Position numbers and translations under genes: made by a program
NCBI GenBank assembly: GCA_003539495.1
Contig: DPPB01000010.1
Location: 19,669-83,668 of the forward strand
Direction: 5' to 3'
Origin: Oscillibacter sp.
Lineage (GTDB): Bacteria > Bacillota > Clostridia > Oscillospirales > Oscillospiraceae
DNA: 64,000 nt
In this document: one piece after another, positions 34,914 to 43,139 of the stretch
Layout: each line of letters starts with the position of its first letter
How positions within the stretch are numbered: position 1 is the first letter of the stretch
The notes under the pieces: model-generated
What the model was told of the DNA's origin: nothing
What the model saw: only the letters and a program-made list of their open reading frames with translations
Databases searched by the model: none

Positions 34914-35562
34914 AGTATATCTGTCTCCCAGCAATCAGACCGACAACCGCTATGCCTACGGCAACACCACCGAGGCCGTCCAGTGCGGTAAAATTGCCGA
35001 TGCCTGCCGCGCCGCCCTGGAGCGCAGCGGCGTGACCGTGAAGGTAGGGCATATGCCCTCCATGCAGGATAAATGCAAGGAATCCAACGCCTTCGGCGCT
35101 GACCTCCATGTGCCCATCCACACCAACGCCTTTAACGGCACGGTCACCGGCACCCGCATGTTCTGCTTTAACAGCAGCGGCGAGGGCATGAAGGCCTGTA
35201 AGGCTATTTTTAATCGGCTGGCCCCGGTGACCCCCGGCACCAGCGAGAATATCCGGGTGGATGCCTCCCTGTATGAGGTGCGGGTGCCCAGCGCCCCCAC
35301 GGCCTATATCGAGTGCGAGTTCCACGACAACGCCACCACCGCTAAGTGGATCGTGGAGCATACGGTTGACATCGGCGAGGCCATTGCCCGGGGGATCTGC
35401 GATTACTTCGGCGTGACCTATAAGGAGAAGGAGCAGCCCAAGCCCGCCGCCACCGACAAGCTCTACCGGGTGCAGGTGGGTGCCTTCGCCGTCCGCGCCA
35501 ACGCGGAGAGGATGCTGGCCAAGCTCAAGGCTGCCGGCTTTGAGGGGTATATCCGGGAGTAA
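34906..35562 (+). CDS. N-acetylmuramoyl-L-alanine amidase with SPOR tail (218 aa)
   Basis: Amidase_3 domain at residues 1-175: KVYLSPSNQ, the zinc-site residues around DLHVPIHTNAF and the catalytic Glu in AYIECEFHDN. The end (LYRVQVGAFAVRANAERMLA, then KLKAAGFEGYI) is a short SPOR peptidoglycan-binding domain, at about 180-218. It cleaves the sugar-peptide bond of peptidoglycan. No signal peptide, as expected for a holin-dependent endolysin. A terminator follows. No other phage genes are near. Confidence 0.92.
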   Translation: MAKVYLSPSNQTDNRYAYGNTTEAVQCGKIADACRAALERSGVTVKVGHMPSMQDKCKESNAFGADLHVPIHTNAFNGTVTGTRMFCFNSSGEGMKACKAIFNRLAPVTPGTSENIRVDASLYEVRVPSAPTAYIECEFHDNATTAKWIVEHTVDIGEAIARGICDYFGVTYKEKEQPKPAATDKLYRVQVGAFAVRANAERMLAKLKAAGFEGYIRE

Positions 35563-35593
35563 AATTGATCGTACCGACCGATGAGCAAAATAG

Positions 35594-35631
35594 AAAGAGA
35601 GGGAGCCTTGTAATAAGGCCCCTCTCTTTTT
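35594..35631 (+). terminator. terminator of the lysis cassette
   Basis: AAAGAGAGGG-A-GCCTT and AAGGC-CCCTCTCTTT pair with one bulged A, followed by a T run. Confidence 0.8.
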
Positions 35632-35687
35632 GCAGAAAAAATTTTACAGATGGACGAAAAAATCTCGCCGGATGGGGTTAAACGTGC

Positions 35688-35693
35688 TATAAT
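35688..35693 (+). promoter_or_regulatory. extended -10 upstream of nnrD
   Basis: GTGCTATAAT is a perfect extended -10, 68 bases before the nnrD start; the -35 is poor. Confidence 0.5.
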
Positions 35694-35760
35694 ACTATAA
35701 CGTATTAAAAAAATACCTGTATACATGTGATAAATCCTATAGAACAAGGAGGCGCAGATC

Positions 35761-36612
35761 ATGGAGACCATTACGGCGGCTTTTGTGCGCCAGTGTCTGC
35801 CCCGACGGGATCCGGAGGGACACAAGGGCGATTTCGGTAAGGTCTTGTGCATCTGCGGCAGTGTGGGCTATACCGGCGCACCTATTTTTGCCAGTCGGGC
35901 GGCGGTGCGTACCGGGGCGGGGCTGGTGTTTCTGGGTGTGCCCCAGAGCGTGTGGCCCGTGGCGGCGGTGAAAAGCGACGAGGCGATGCCCTTTCCTTTG
36001 CCGGAAACCGCAGACGGTAAGCTTTCCCTTTTAGCAGAGGAGCCTATCCGCCGGCGGGCGGCAGGCTGCGACGCGGTGCTGCTGGGCTGCGGTCTGGGCC
36101 GGGATTGGCAGACGGACACCTTAGTACAGGACCTATTGAATATGGAAAAGCCTCTGGTGCTGGATGCCGATGGGCTCAACGCCATCAGTGAAAATGCGGA
36201 GCTGCTGCAAAAGCGACCGGCGGTGACGGTGCTCACGCCACACGAGGGGGAATTTCTTCGGCTGGGAGGCGACCTCTCCCGGGGGCGAGAAGCGGCTGCG
36301 GCGGCATTTTCTCAGAAATACGGCGTATACTTGATTTTAAAGGGACACCGCACCCTGATAGCGGACCCGAAGGGACGGCTGGCCGTGAACAACACCGGCA
36401 ACTGCGGCATGGCTAAGGGCGGCAGCGGCGATGTGCTGGCAGGGATGCTGCTGTCTCTGCTGGGCCAGGGCTGCGAGACCTTTGACGCCTGCTGCGCGGC
36501 GGTGTGGCTCCACGGCCGGGCAGGGGATCTTGCTGCAGCCGACAAGGGTGAGCGGAGCATGACCCCCACAGACCTGCTGGAGCAGATCCCATATGCGCTG
36601 AAAAATATATAA
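35761..36612 (+). CDS. nnrD: ADP/ATP-dependent NAD(P)H-hydrate dehydratase
   Basis: Repairs NAD(P)H damaged by hydration. Ribokinase-like fold with VLCICGSVGYTGAPIFASRA at the N-terminus, TVLTPHEGEFLRLGG in the middle and the nucleotide/catalytic loop NTGNCGMAKGGSGDVLAGML. At 283 aa it carries only the dehydratase half; the N-terminal epimerase domain often fused to it is absent, and no separate epimerase is seen here. AAGGAGG precedes the start. Confidence 0.93.
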   Translation: METITAAFVRQCLPRRDPEGHKGDFGKVLCICGSVGYTGAPIFASRAAVRTGAGLVFLGVPQSVWPVAAVKSDEAMPFPLPETADGKLSLLAEEPIRRRAAGCDAVLLGCGLGRDWQTDTLVQDLLNMEKPLVLDADGLNAISENAELLQKRPAVTVLTPHEGEFLRLGGDLSRGREAAAAAFSQKYGVYLILKGHRTLIADPKGRLAVNNTGNCGMAKGGSGDVLAGMLLSLLGQGCETFDACCAAVWLHGRAGDLAAADKGERSMTPTDLLEQIPYALKNI

Positions 36613-36659
36613 AATGGGGATACGGAGAGCCTTTCAATCAATATTGGGAGGGTGATACC

Positions 36660-37238
36660 GTGAAAAAATATTTGCTGCTGATGCTTCCCCTGTGCCTGCT
36701 GCTGACAGGGTGCGCGCCTTCCAGGCGGGAGGCGGTGCAGGCCTACTACAAAAGCATCCGGACGGCGCAGATGGAGGCGCAGGTGGTGGTGCATCTTTCA
36801 TCGGATGACAGGACGTTTTCCGTGACGGCGGCCTATGACCGGGAGAAGGGCGCAACCACCACCATCGTGGAGCCGGAGCTCCTGCAGGGACTCAGCGCCA
36901 CGGTGTCGCAGGAGGATATGCATCTGCTGTATGACGGCAGCGTGTGGCCGGCCGGCGACGGCGGAGACCTGTCGGCGGCCAACTGCTTGCCCATGCTGCT
37001 GTACGCGGCAGGGGAGGGGTTCGTGACCCGGGAGGGAAGCGACCGCATCGGTGACCAGGAGTACATATTTCTGACCACCGAGGCATCCGGCAGAGATGGA
37101 GAGGAATTCACCTGCACCCTATGGGTGCAGCCGGAGACCTTTGCACCCTATGCATCCGAGCTGAGCCGGAATGGAAAGGTGCTGCTGACCGTGACATTTA
37201 TGCAGTTTACCTGTGAGGTGGAGACGGGGGAAGATTAA
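36660..37238 (+). CDS. predicted lipoprotein (192 aa)
   Basis: Signal KKYLLLMLPLCLLLTGCAPS with lipobox LTGC; start is a GTG behind GGGAGG. The body (YYKSIRTAQMEAQVVVHLS, YIFLTTEASG, LWVQPETFAPYASEL) has the look of a LolA/LppX-type half-barrel lipoprotein, but I would not assign it firmly. It lies between nnrD and alr on the same strand with short gaps, so these three may share a transcript. Confidence 0.72.
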   Translation: MKKYLLLMLPLCLLLTGCAPSRREAVQAYYKSIRTAQMEAQVVVHLSSDDRTFSVTAAYDREKGATTTIVEPELLQGLSATVSQEDMHLLYDGSVWPAGDGGDLSAANCLPMLLYAAGEGFVTREGSDRIGDQEYIFLTTEASGRDGEEFTCTLWVQPETFAPYASELSRNGKVLLTVTFMQFTCEVETGED

Positions 37239-37356
37239 AATCCTTCAAGGCACTTGGCGGGGCATGACCCCGACAGGCTGCGGAATGAGGATCTGGAAAT
37301 ATGAGCCATTATGACGGAAGTTTTCACTGGATAAAAAAGAGAAAGAGGCGGACGTT

Positions 37357-38538
37357 ATGAAGTTTATGGAATCTACACTGAAGAGGACCTGGGCGGTTAT
37401 TGACCTGGACGCCCTGAAGGAAAACTACGAAAAGCTGCGCCGGCACATTGGACGGGGCGTGAAGTTCCTGGGCGTGGTGAAGGCAGATGCCTATGGCCAC
37501 GGCGCCATTCAGGTGTCTCGGGTGCTGCAGGAGAATGGCGCGGATTATCTGGCGGTGAGCAGCATAGACGAAGCTATGGAGCTGCGCCTGGGCGGCATCA
37601 CCATGCCCATCCTGATCCTGGGTCACACCCCCAAGGAGCAGGTGGAAAACCTGATAAAAAACCGCATCACCCAGGCTGTCACCTGCAAGGCTAAGGCTCT
37701 GGAATACAGCCGGGAGGCCCAGCGCTGCGGCGGCACACTGAAAGTACATATCAAGGTGGACACAGGTATGTCCCGCCTGGGCTACCTGGTCAGCGGCGAC
37801 CACTTTAAAAGCGGCGTGGAGGGTATCTGCGAGGCCTGCTGCCTGCCGGGCCTGGAGGCAGAGGGCATTTTCACCCATTTCGCCGTGTCCGATGAGCCGG
37901 AGAATGAGGAGAGCAGGGCCTACACAAAACAGCAGTTTGACCTGTTCACATCCGTTATCGAAAAGGCGGAGGAGAAGCTGGGACGGAAGTTTGCCCTGCG
38001 CCACTGCGCCAACACCGGAGCCGTGGCCTACTGGCCGGAGATGATGCTGGACATGGTGCGCCCGGGTCTGCTGCTGTACGGCTACGGCGACGGGGCGCAG
38101 AAGCTGGGCCTGCGCCCGGTGATGCGTCTGATGACCAATATCGGCACCATTAAGGTCTATGAGCCGGGGACCTCTGTCAGCTATGGACGCATATTTAAGA
38201 CGGAGCACACCACCCGTATGGGCGTGGTGCCCTATGGCTACGCCGATGGATTCTTCCGCTGCCTGTCCAACCGCTGCAGCCTGATGACCGCTTATGGCCC
38301 TGCACCCCAGCGGGGGCGCATCTGCATGGACATGTGTATGATTGACCTGACAGACCTGCCCCAGGTGAATGTGGGGGACGAGGTGGAGATCTTTGGGCCC
38401 CACAATCCCGTGGAGAAGCTGGCGGAGCTGGCGGGGACCATCCCCTATGAGCTGACCTGCGCCGTGAGCAAGCGGGTGCCCCGGGTATACATTGAAAACG
38501 GAAAAGAGACAGAGCGGGAGCTGCTGTTGCGCTTTTGA
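37357..38538 (+). CDS. alr: alanine racemase
   Basis: PLP enzyme making D-alanine for peptidoglycan. The cofactor lysine is in GVVKADAYGHGA (about residue 47), the catalytic-Tyr loop is VSYGRIFKT, and MVRPGLLLYGYG follows the barrel. At 393 aa it is normal. It is followed at about 140 bases by mazF, the arrangement seen as alr-mazE-mazF in Bacillus, except that no antitoxin gene lies between. Confidence 0.96.
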   Translation: MKFMESTLKRTWAVIDLDALKENYEKLRRHIGRGVKFLGVVKADAYGHGAIQVSRVLQENGADYLAVSSIDEAMELRLGGITMPILILGHTPKEQVENLIKNRITQAVTCKAKALEYSREAQRCGGTLKVHIKVDTGMSRLGYLVSGDHFKSGVEGICEACCLPGLEAEGIFTHFAVSDEPENEESRAYTKQQFDLFTSVIEKAEEKLGRKFALRHCANTGAVAYWPEMMLDMVRPGLLLYGYGDGAQKLGLRPVMRLMTNIGTIKVYEPGTSVSYGRIFKTEHTTRMGVVPYGYADGFFRCLSNRCSLMTAYGPAPQRGRICMDMCMIDLTDLPQVNVGDEVEIFGPHNPVEKLAELAGTIPYELTCAVSKRVPRVYIENGKETERELLLRF

Positions 38539-38677
38539 TGGCACCATAGGACTTCGGCGGGCATAGATTGGTATGGGACGGACACGGCACGGTTTTTTCC
38601 GTGGAGCGTATATTTTTCGCGGCTGCGTGGGACAATGAAAGTGACCCAGATACATGGGTACTTTTTTCCGGCGGAGT

Positions 38678-39052
38678 GTGAACCTTGTGGAATCAACTGT
38701 CAGACGGGGCGAAATCTATTATGCCGACCTCAGCCCGGTGGTGGGCAGCGAGCAGGGCGGCGTGCGGCCGGTGCTGATCGTGCAGAACGACACCGGCAAC
38801 CGCCACAGCCCCACCGTCATCGCGGCGGCTATTACCTCCCGCACCGGTAAGGCCAAGCTGCCCACGCACATTGAGCTGCCCGGCCAGAGCAGCGGCCTGC
38901 CCCGGGACTCCATCATCCTGCTGGAGCAGATTCGCACCTTGGATAAAAAACGCCTGCGGGAGAAAATGGGACGGGTAGAGGACGACATCATGCAGCAGGT
39001 GGATGCGGCTATCGCGGTGTCCTTCGGATTGCCTCATGAGCGCCTGGTATGA
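38678..39052 (+). CDS. mazF: MazF/PemK-family endoribonuclease toxin
   Basis: Sequence-specific mRNA interferase. The conserved VRRGEIYYADLSPVVGSEQG, then GVRPVLIVQNDTGNRHSPTV and AAITSRTGKAKLPTH are typical of the Bacillus EndoA/MazF branch. I chose a GTG start behind GGCGGAG, giving 124 aa; a longer ATG start at 38654 has no ribosome site. The expected MazE antitoxin is not encoded in the roughly 140 bases upstream nor downstream, so control must come from elsewhere. Confidence 0.92.
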   Translation: MNLVESTVRRGEIYYADLSPVVGSEQGGVRPVLIVQNDTGNRHSPTVIAAAITSRTGKAKLPTHIELPGQSSGLPRDSIILLEQIRTLDKKRLREKMGRVEDDIMQQVDAAIAVSFGLPHERLV

Positions 39053-39086
39053 GGAGCATTTACATACCGGGCGGGAGTAGGCCATG

Positions 39087-39118
39087 AAAAACGGAGAGGA
39101 AATTTCCTCTCCGTTTTT
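39087..39118. terminator. 32-bp perfect palindrome, bidirectional terminator
   Basis: AAAAACGGAGAGGAAA meets its complement TTTCCTCTCCGTTTTT. It separates mazF from the convergent leucine-rich-repeat gene. Confidence 0.88.
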
Positions 39119-39135
39119 GTGTATTTCCGTGAAAT

Positions 39136-40998
39136 TTACTTGGCCTTGATGCTCACAACGGTGCTGAAGGCGGAGTTGGCAACGCTCTTTACCTTGCTGA
39201 TGGCCTTCACCTTGTAATAATAGGTGGTGCCGGCCTTGGCGGAGGTATTGGTGTAGCTCAGGTTGCTGGTAGTGAACATTTTCGTATAGGTGCCGTTCTT
39301 GGATGTGGCCCGATACACCTCATACTGACTGGCACCGGTCACGGCGCTCCAGGTCAGCGTGGGATTCCCGGCGGAGGTAGTGGCAATCTTTACCACAGGC
39401 TTGGCGCAGTGGCAGGTGGCGGCTACGACGGTGCTGTAATAGGAGTTGGCTGTGCTTTTTACCTTGCTGACGGCTTTTACCTTATAGTAATAGGTGTAGC
39501 CGGCGTTGGCCTTGTTGTCGGTGTAATTAAGATTTGCGGTGGTGCCGAGGAGGGTATAGGTGCCGTTTTTAGTGCCGCTGCGGTACACCTCATACTTGCT
39601 GGCCCCGGCGACGGCGGTCCACTTGATATAGGGCTTGCCGGTAGAGACCAGGTAGTCCGGCGTCACCACGGGTCTCGCGCAATGGCAGGTGCCTGCCACG
39701 GCAGCGCTGTAGACGCTCTTGGCGCCGACAGCATTCACCGCCTTGACCTTGTAATAATAGATATAGCCGGCGTTGGCCTTGCTGTCGGTGTATTTAAGAT
39801 TTGCGGTGGTGCCGAGGAGAGTATAGGTGCCGTTTTTGGTGCCGCTGCGGTATACCTCATATTTGACTGCCCCTTCTACGGGCGTCCACTTGAGGTAGGG
39901 CTTGCCGGTGGAGGCGATGTACTCCGCCTTGGCGGTGACAGGCGGCAGGGCGTTCTTATAATTGTAGTGCATTTTGGCCTGGTTGAGGGCCTCGTTCATG
40001 CTGCCCTTTTTATCCACGAGGGCCCACTGCGCTTCCGTGCCTGCGTAATACACGTCCGTCAGATGATCGCAGCCATAAAACGCGGCGGATGCGATGAGCT
40101 TCAGGCTGGCCGGGAGCAGGATGGAGGTCATGCCGGGGCAGCATATGGAATCCAGGTTTAGCGTCTCCACCCCCTGGGGGATGACTACGCCGCCGGTCCT
40201 GCCGCCGGGATACTGGATCAGTGTTTTCATATCCTTGGTATAAAGAGCCCCGTTCCAGGAGGTGTAATGTCTGTTTCCGGAGGCCACTGTGATCTCCTGC
40301 AGGCTGGTGCAGGAGCGGGCGGGGTACTTCCCTATTTGCGCCACGCTGGCGGGGATGCTGAGGGATTTGAGACTGGTGCAGCCGGTGAAAGCGTCAATAC
40401 CGATGCGCTCCAGACCTGCGGGAAGGACGACTTTTTCCAGGCTGGTGCAGAATCGGAACTGCTCAAATTCCACGGCCTTGGAGCCTTTTTCAAAATATAC
40501 CTCTTTCAGGCCGGTGCATTTGGAAAAGGCGGAGCCGCCGCCCTCGGTCAGGCTGGCCGGCATGGTCAGGGTCTTGAGGCTGCTGCAGCCGGCAAAAGCC
40601 AACCAGCCCAGGGTTTTCAGATTCTTGGGGAGGGTCATATCAGACAGGGCGGTGCAGTTGTCAAAAGCGGAGGCGCCGATGTCCGTTACGCTGTCCGGGA
40701 TCTGAACGCTGGTGAGTTTGGTGTACCCGCTGAAGGAGAGGTAGGCAATGGAGGTTATGCCCTTTGCCAGGACCACGGACTTGATCTGATTTTTGTAGGC
40801 GATCCAGGGCATATTGCCATTGCTGTATTCTGCCATAGCGCCCTTGCCGCTGATGGTCAGGGTGCCGGTGCTGCTGAGGGACCAGGTGAGATTTTTACCG
40901 CAGGCGCCGGAGGCGGTGGTTGCGGCGTAAGCGGTGGCGGGCAGCAGGCACAAAGCCAAGACTACCGCTAAAACCAGGCTGAGAATTCTTTTTTTCAT
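39136..40998 (-). CDS. secreted BspA-like leucine-rich-repeat protein with FN3-like repeats (620 aa)
   Basis: Signal peptide KKRILSLVLAVVLALCLLP ending AYA. Residues about 30-320 hold BspA-type repeats (LTSVQIPDSVTDIGASAFDN, CSSLKTLTMPASL, CTSLKSLSIPASV). The last 265 residues are three tandem modules of about 88 residues, each with KYEVYRSGTKNGTYTLLGTT or a close variant and YYYKVKAV, resembling fibronectin type III; the first two are nearly identical. There is no sortase motif, so it is probably shed or held by the wall non-covalently. Start chosen at MKKRIL; an earlier in-frame ATG lacks a signal peptide context. Likely adhesion or carbohydrate binding. Confidence 0.88.
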   Translation of the reverse strand: MKKRILSLVLAVVLALCLLPATAYAATTASGACGKNLTWSLSSTGTLTISGKGAMAEYSNGNMPWIAYKNQIKSVVLAKGITSIAYLSFSGYTKLTSVQIPDSVTDIGASAFDNCTALSDMTLPKNLKTLGWLAFAGCSSLKTLTMPASLTEGGGSAFSKCTGLKEVYFEKGSKAVEFEQFRFCTSLEKVVLPAGLERIGIDAFTGCTSLKSLSIPASVAQIGKYPARSCTSLQEITVASGNRHYTSWNGALYTKDMKTLIQYPGGRTGGVVIPQGVETLNLDSICCPGMTSILLPASLKLIASAAFYGCDHLTDVYYAGTEAQWALVDKKGSMNEALNQAKMHYNYKNALPPVTAKAEYIASTGKPYLKWTPVEGAVKYEVYRSGTKNGTYTLLGTTANLKYTDSKANAGYIYYYKVKAVNAVGAKSVYSAAVAGTCHCARPVVTPDYLVSTGKPYIKWTAVAGASKYEVYRSGTKNGTYTLLGTTANLNYTDNKANAGYTYYYKVKAVSKVKSTANSYYSTVVAATCHCAKPVVKIATTSAGNPTLTWSAVTGASQYEVYRATSKNGTYTKMFTTSNLSYTNTSAKAGTTYYYKVKAISKVKSVANSAFSTVVSIKAK

Positions 40999-41032
40999 AC
41001 AGTTTTCCCTGTCTTTCCTTTTTGATATAAAT

Positions 41033-41061
41033 ATGGTATCGGAAAAAGGTGGAGTTGTCAA
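41033..41061 (-). promoter_or_regulatory. promoter of the leucine-rich-repeat gene
   Basis: On the minus strand TTGACA (41056-41061), 17 bp, TACCAT (41033-41038), 35 bases before the start codon. Confidence 0.65.
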
Positions 41062-41317
41062 TGGAGCATGGAAGAATTTTCGCCCGGCATTTTGCTGTTT
41101 TTTGGGCATGAATTTCATGGAATATGCACAGGGAAATCAGATGCATGACGGCTGTCGAACGGCATACTATACAAAACGGGACGGACTGCCGCGCGGAAAA
41201 TGCTGCGCCGGGGATGAAAAGCACTACCACCTCTTGACGGAGTGTGGTACAATAAGTTACCAGACAATAACCTGTTCCACCCATCCCGGTGGGTGCGGTG
41301 CAAAAAGGAGAATGGCA

Positions 41318-41770
41318 ATGAAGTGTCCCTATTGCGGATATCAGGAGAGCAAGGTGGTGGATTCCCGACCGGCCGACGAGGGAAGCATCCGCCGCCGCCG
41401 GGAGTGCCTGCGGTGCGAGCGCCGCTTTACCACCTATGAAACGGTGGAGAGCCTGCCCATGGTGGTCATCAAGAAGGACGGCAGCCGCCAGACCTTTGAC
41501 CGCAGCAAGGTGCTGCGGGGCATCCAGCGCAGCTGTGAAAAGCGGCCGGTGCCTGTGGCGGACATGGAGCGCATGGCCACCGAGATCGAACAGGAGCTGC
41601 AGAACAATCTGGAGCGGGAGATCAGCACGGAGCTGGTGGGCGAGATGGTCATGGATAAGCTGAAAAAGGCCGATGAGGTGGCCTATGTGCGTTTTGCCTC
41701 CGTTTACCGGCAGTTCAAGGACATCAACACCTTTATGAGTGAGCTGAACAAGCTGCTCAGCGAGAAGTGA
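41318..41770 (+). CDS. nrdR: transcriptional repressor NrdR
   Basis: Zinc-ribbon/ATP-cone repressor of ribonucleotide reductase genes, sensing ATP/dATP. The zinc ribbon is CPYCGYQESKVVDSRPADEG with CLRCERRFTTYE, and the ATP-cone follows (VVIKKDGSRQTFDRSKVLRG). At 150 aa it is normal. Start at ATGAAGTGT, 7 bases after AAAGGAG. The stop codon abuts the convergent DUF4363 gene with no gap. Confidence 0.97.
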   Translation: MKCPYCGYQESKVVDSRPADEGSIRRRRECLRCERRFTTYETVESLPMVVIKKDGSRQTFDRSKVLRGIQRSCEKRPVPVADMERMATEIEQELQNNLEREISTELVGEMVMDKLKKADEVAYVRFASVYRQFKDINTFMSELNKLLSEK

Positions 41771-42151
41771 CTACAGGATGTTCTGCAGGGTCAGCCGCTG
41801 CATTTCCGATAGAAGCGTGAACTGTGTGCGCAGCTCTGCTATGTCCGAGCGCAGCCCGGCGTCATCCTGCTGCTGGGCCAGGGCGATGCACCGCTGGAGC
41901 AGCGCCTCCGTTTCGTCCAGCTCCTGGTGGACGATGATCATATGCAGCCACCCCTGCTGCTCCGTCCAGCGGCCGTAGAGGTCCGAGAGGGCCACCTCGG
42001 CATTGGACCACTGCTCACGGCAGACCAGGTCGTCGGCGGACTGAAGCTGCCGGGTCCACGCGTTTGTATACCGGGCCACGCTGCTGCCGGCAAACAGGCA
42101 CAGCAGCAGCGTCAGCAGTAAAATGAAAATGGGGATTCGAAAAGACCTCAT
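41771..42151 (-). CDS. DUF4363 membrane-anchored protein (126 aa)
   Basis: One N-terminal membrane span (IPIFILLLTLLLCLFAGSSV) and a helical extracytoplasmic domain (WTRQLQSADDLVCREQWSNA, ending EMQRLTLQNIL), as in DUF4363. Function unknown. It overlaps the DUF421 gene by 4 bases (ATGA), a pairing that recurs in Clostridia and suggests a common complex. Confidence 0.8.
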   Translation of the reverse strand: MRSFRIPIFILLLTLLLCLFAGSSVARYTNAWTRQLQSADDLVCREQWSNAEVALSDLYGRWTEQQGWLHMIIVHQELDETEALLQRCIALAQQQDDAGLRSDIAELRTQFTLLSEMQRLTLQNIL

Positions 42152-42831
42152 TTGACAGCATCCTTTACAATACAAATCGTCTCCCCCCGCCCATCCACGC
42201 TGAGAAGAAAGACCTGGGTGGGGGCGTGTACGCCTTTGTCCCGCAGCTGCTTTTGCAGCCACGTTTCATCCCGGCCGGCCCGGCGCAGGTTATCCCGCAG
42301 CAGGCGGCCGTCATTGATGATGACCGTGGGGAGGAACACGTCATCTTTACAGGTTAGGTTCATCTGCCGGGGAGTGGCCGGCTGCGCCGCCGTGCGCAGC
42401 AGCACTGACAACTGCCCGCCGGTTTCCAGAATGGCATACTTCACATCCCGGATGTCTGTGACCCCTTGGGAGCGCAGCTCCTCAAACAGCTCGTCCAGGG
42501 TCAGGCGGTTGTGCCGCATGGCGGCCTGCTGGAGCTGGCCGTCCCGGATGATGAGGGCGGGCTTGCCGCAGATCAGTGTGCGAAAGCGCACACTGCGCAG
42601 GCTCAGGCAACTGAGGAGCATGCTCATGGCCAGCAGCGTGATAATGGGAATGACCCCGTTTATTAGGGGAATACCAAAATCCTGCATGGGAACAGATGCC
42701 AGGTCTGACAGGAGCATGGTCAGCACCAGCTCGATAGGCTCCAATTCACCGATCTGCCGCTTGCCGGTGAGCCGGAGACCCGCAATGAGCAGTAGATACA
42801 ATATAGCGGTTCGAAAAAAAGCGGTAATCAT
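42148..42831 (-). CDS. DUF421/YetF-family membrane protein (227 aa)
   Basis: Three N-terminal spans (ILYLLLIAGLRLTGKRQIG is the family hallmark) and a cytoplasmic double domain with LTLDELFEELRSQGVTDI and KYAILETGGQLSVL. Members of this family are found in Bacillus spores and membranes; their biochemical role is not firmly known. Start chosen at ATGATTACC behind AAGGAGG. Coupled to the DUF4363 gene downstream. Confidence 0.9.
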   Translation of the reverse strand: MITAFFRTAILYLLLIAGLRLTGKRQIGELEPIELVLTMLLSDLASVPMQDFGIPLINGVIPIITLLAMSMLLSCLSLRSVRFRTLICGKPALIIRDGQLQQAAMRHNRLTLDELFEELRSQGVTDIRDVKYAILETGGQLSVLLRTAAQPATPRQMNLTCKDDVFLPTVIINDGRLLRDNLRRAGRDETWLQKQLRDKGVHAPTQVFLLSVDGRGETICIVKDAVK

Positions 42832-42929
42832 AGGGTATACCTCCTTTGCGGCAGTATCTGCCGTTAGAGGTAGAAATATACAAAAAGCCACAGAAAGGAA
42901 AGGAGGCTATGGGGCAGGCCCCATCATAA

Positions 42930-43079
42930 GCGCCAGCGCCCGCCCATGGCGGGACGACGAGGAGGAGAGAGTATCGAAGGCTTCGGCGGAAGCTCTCCCG
43001 CACCGTTCGGGTGCGTACGCAGCGGGTAAATATGCGGGCGACCGCAAAACAGAGAAGCTGCGGCCGAACAGGAATGACA
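42930..43079 (+). ncRNA. glmS ribozyme/riboswitch
   Basis: Self-cleaving RNA activated by glucosamine-6-phosphate, which lowers glmS mRNA when the product is plentiful. The cleavage motif ATAAGCGCCAG is at 42927 (cut expected between A42929 and G42930). The core GACGACGAGGAGGAGAG, TATCGAAGGCTTCGGCGGA with AGCTCTCCCG, and the 3' AAAACAGAGAAGCTGC are the conserved pieces of the class. It stands in the gene-free stretch between the DUF421 gene and glmS, 60 bases before the glmS start. The 3' limit is approximate. Confidence 0.95.
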
Positions 43080-43139
43080 AATATCTGTGCGTTTGTCCTT
43101 CCGATTGTGAAACAATGACGATCAGGAGGAAAAAATAAT

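Noticed and set aside
34231..35562. Complete prophage
   Set aside because: Only the lysis genes are present; flanks are a bacterial regulator and nnrD.
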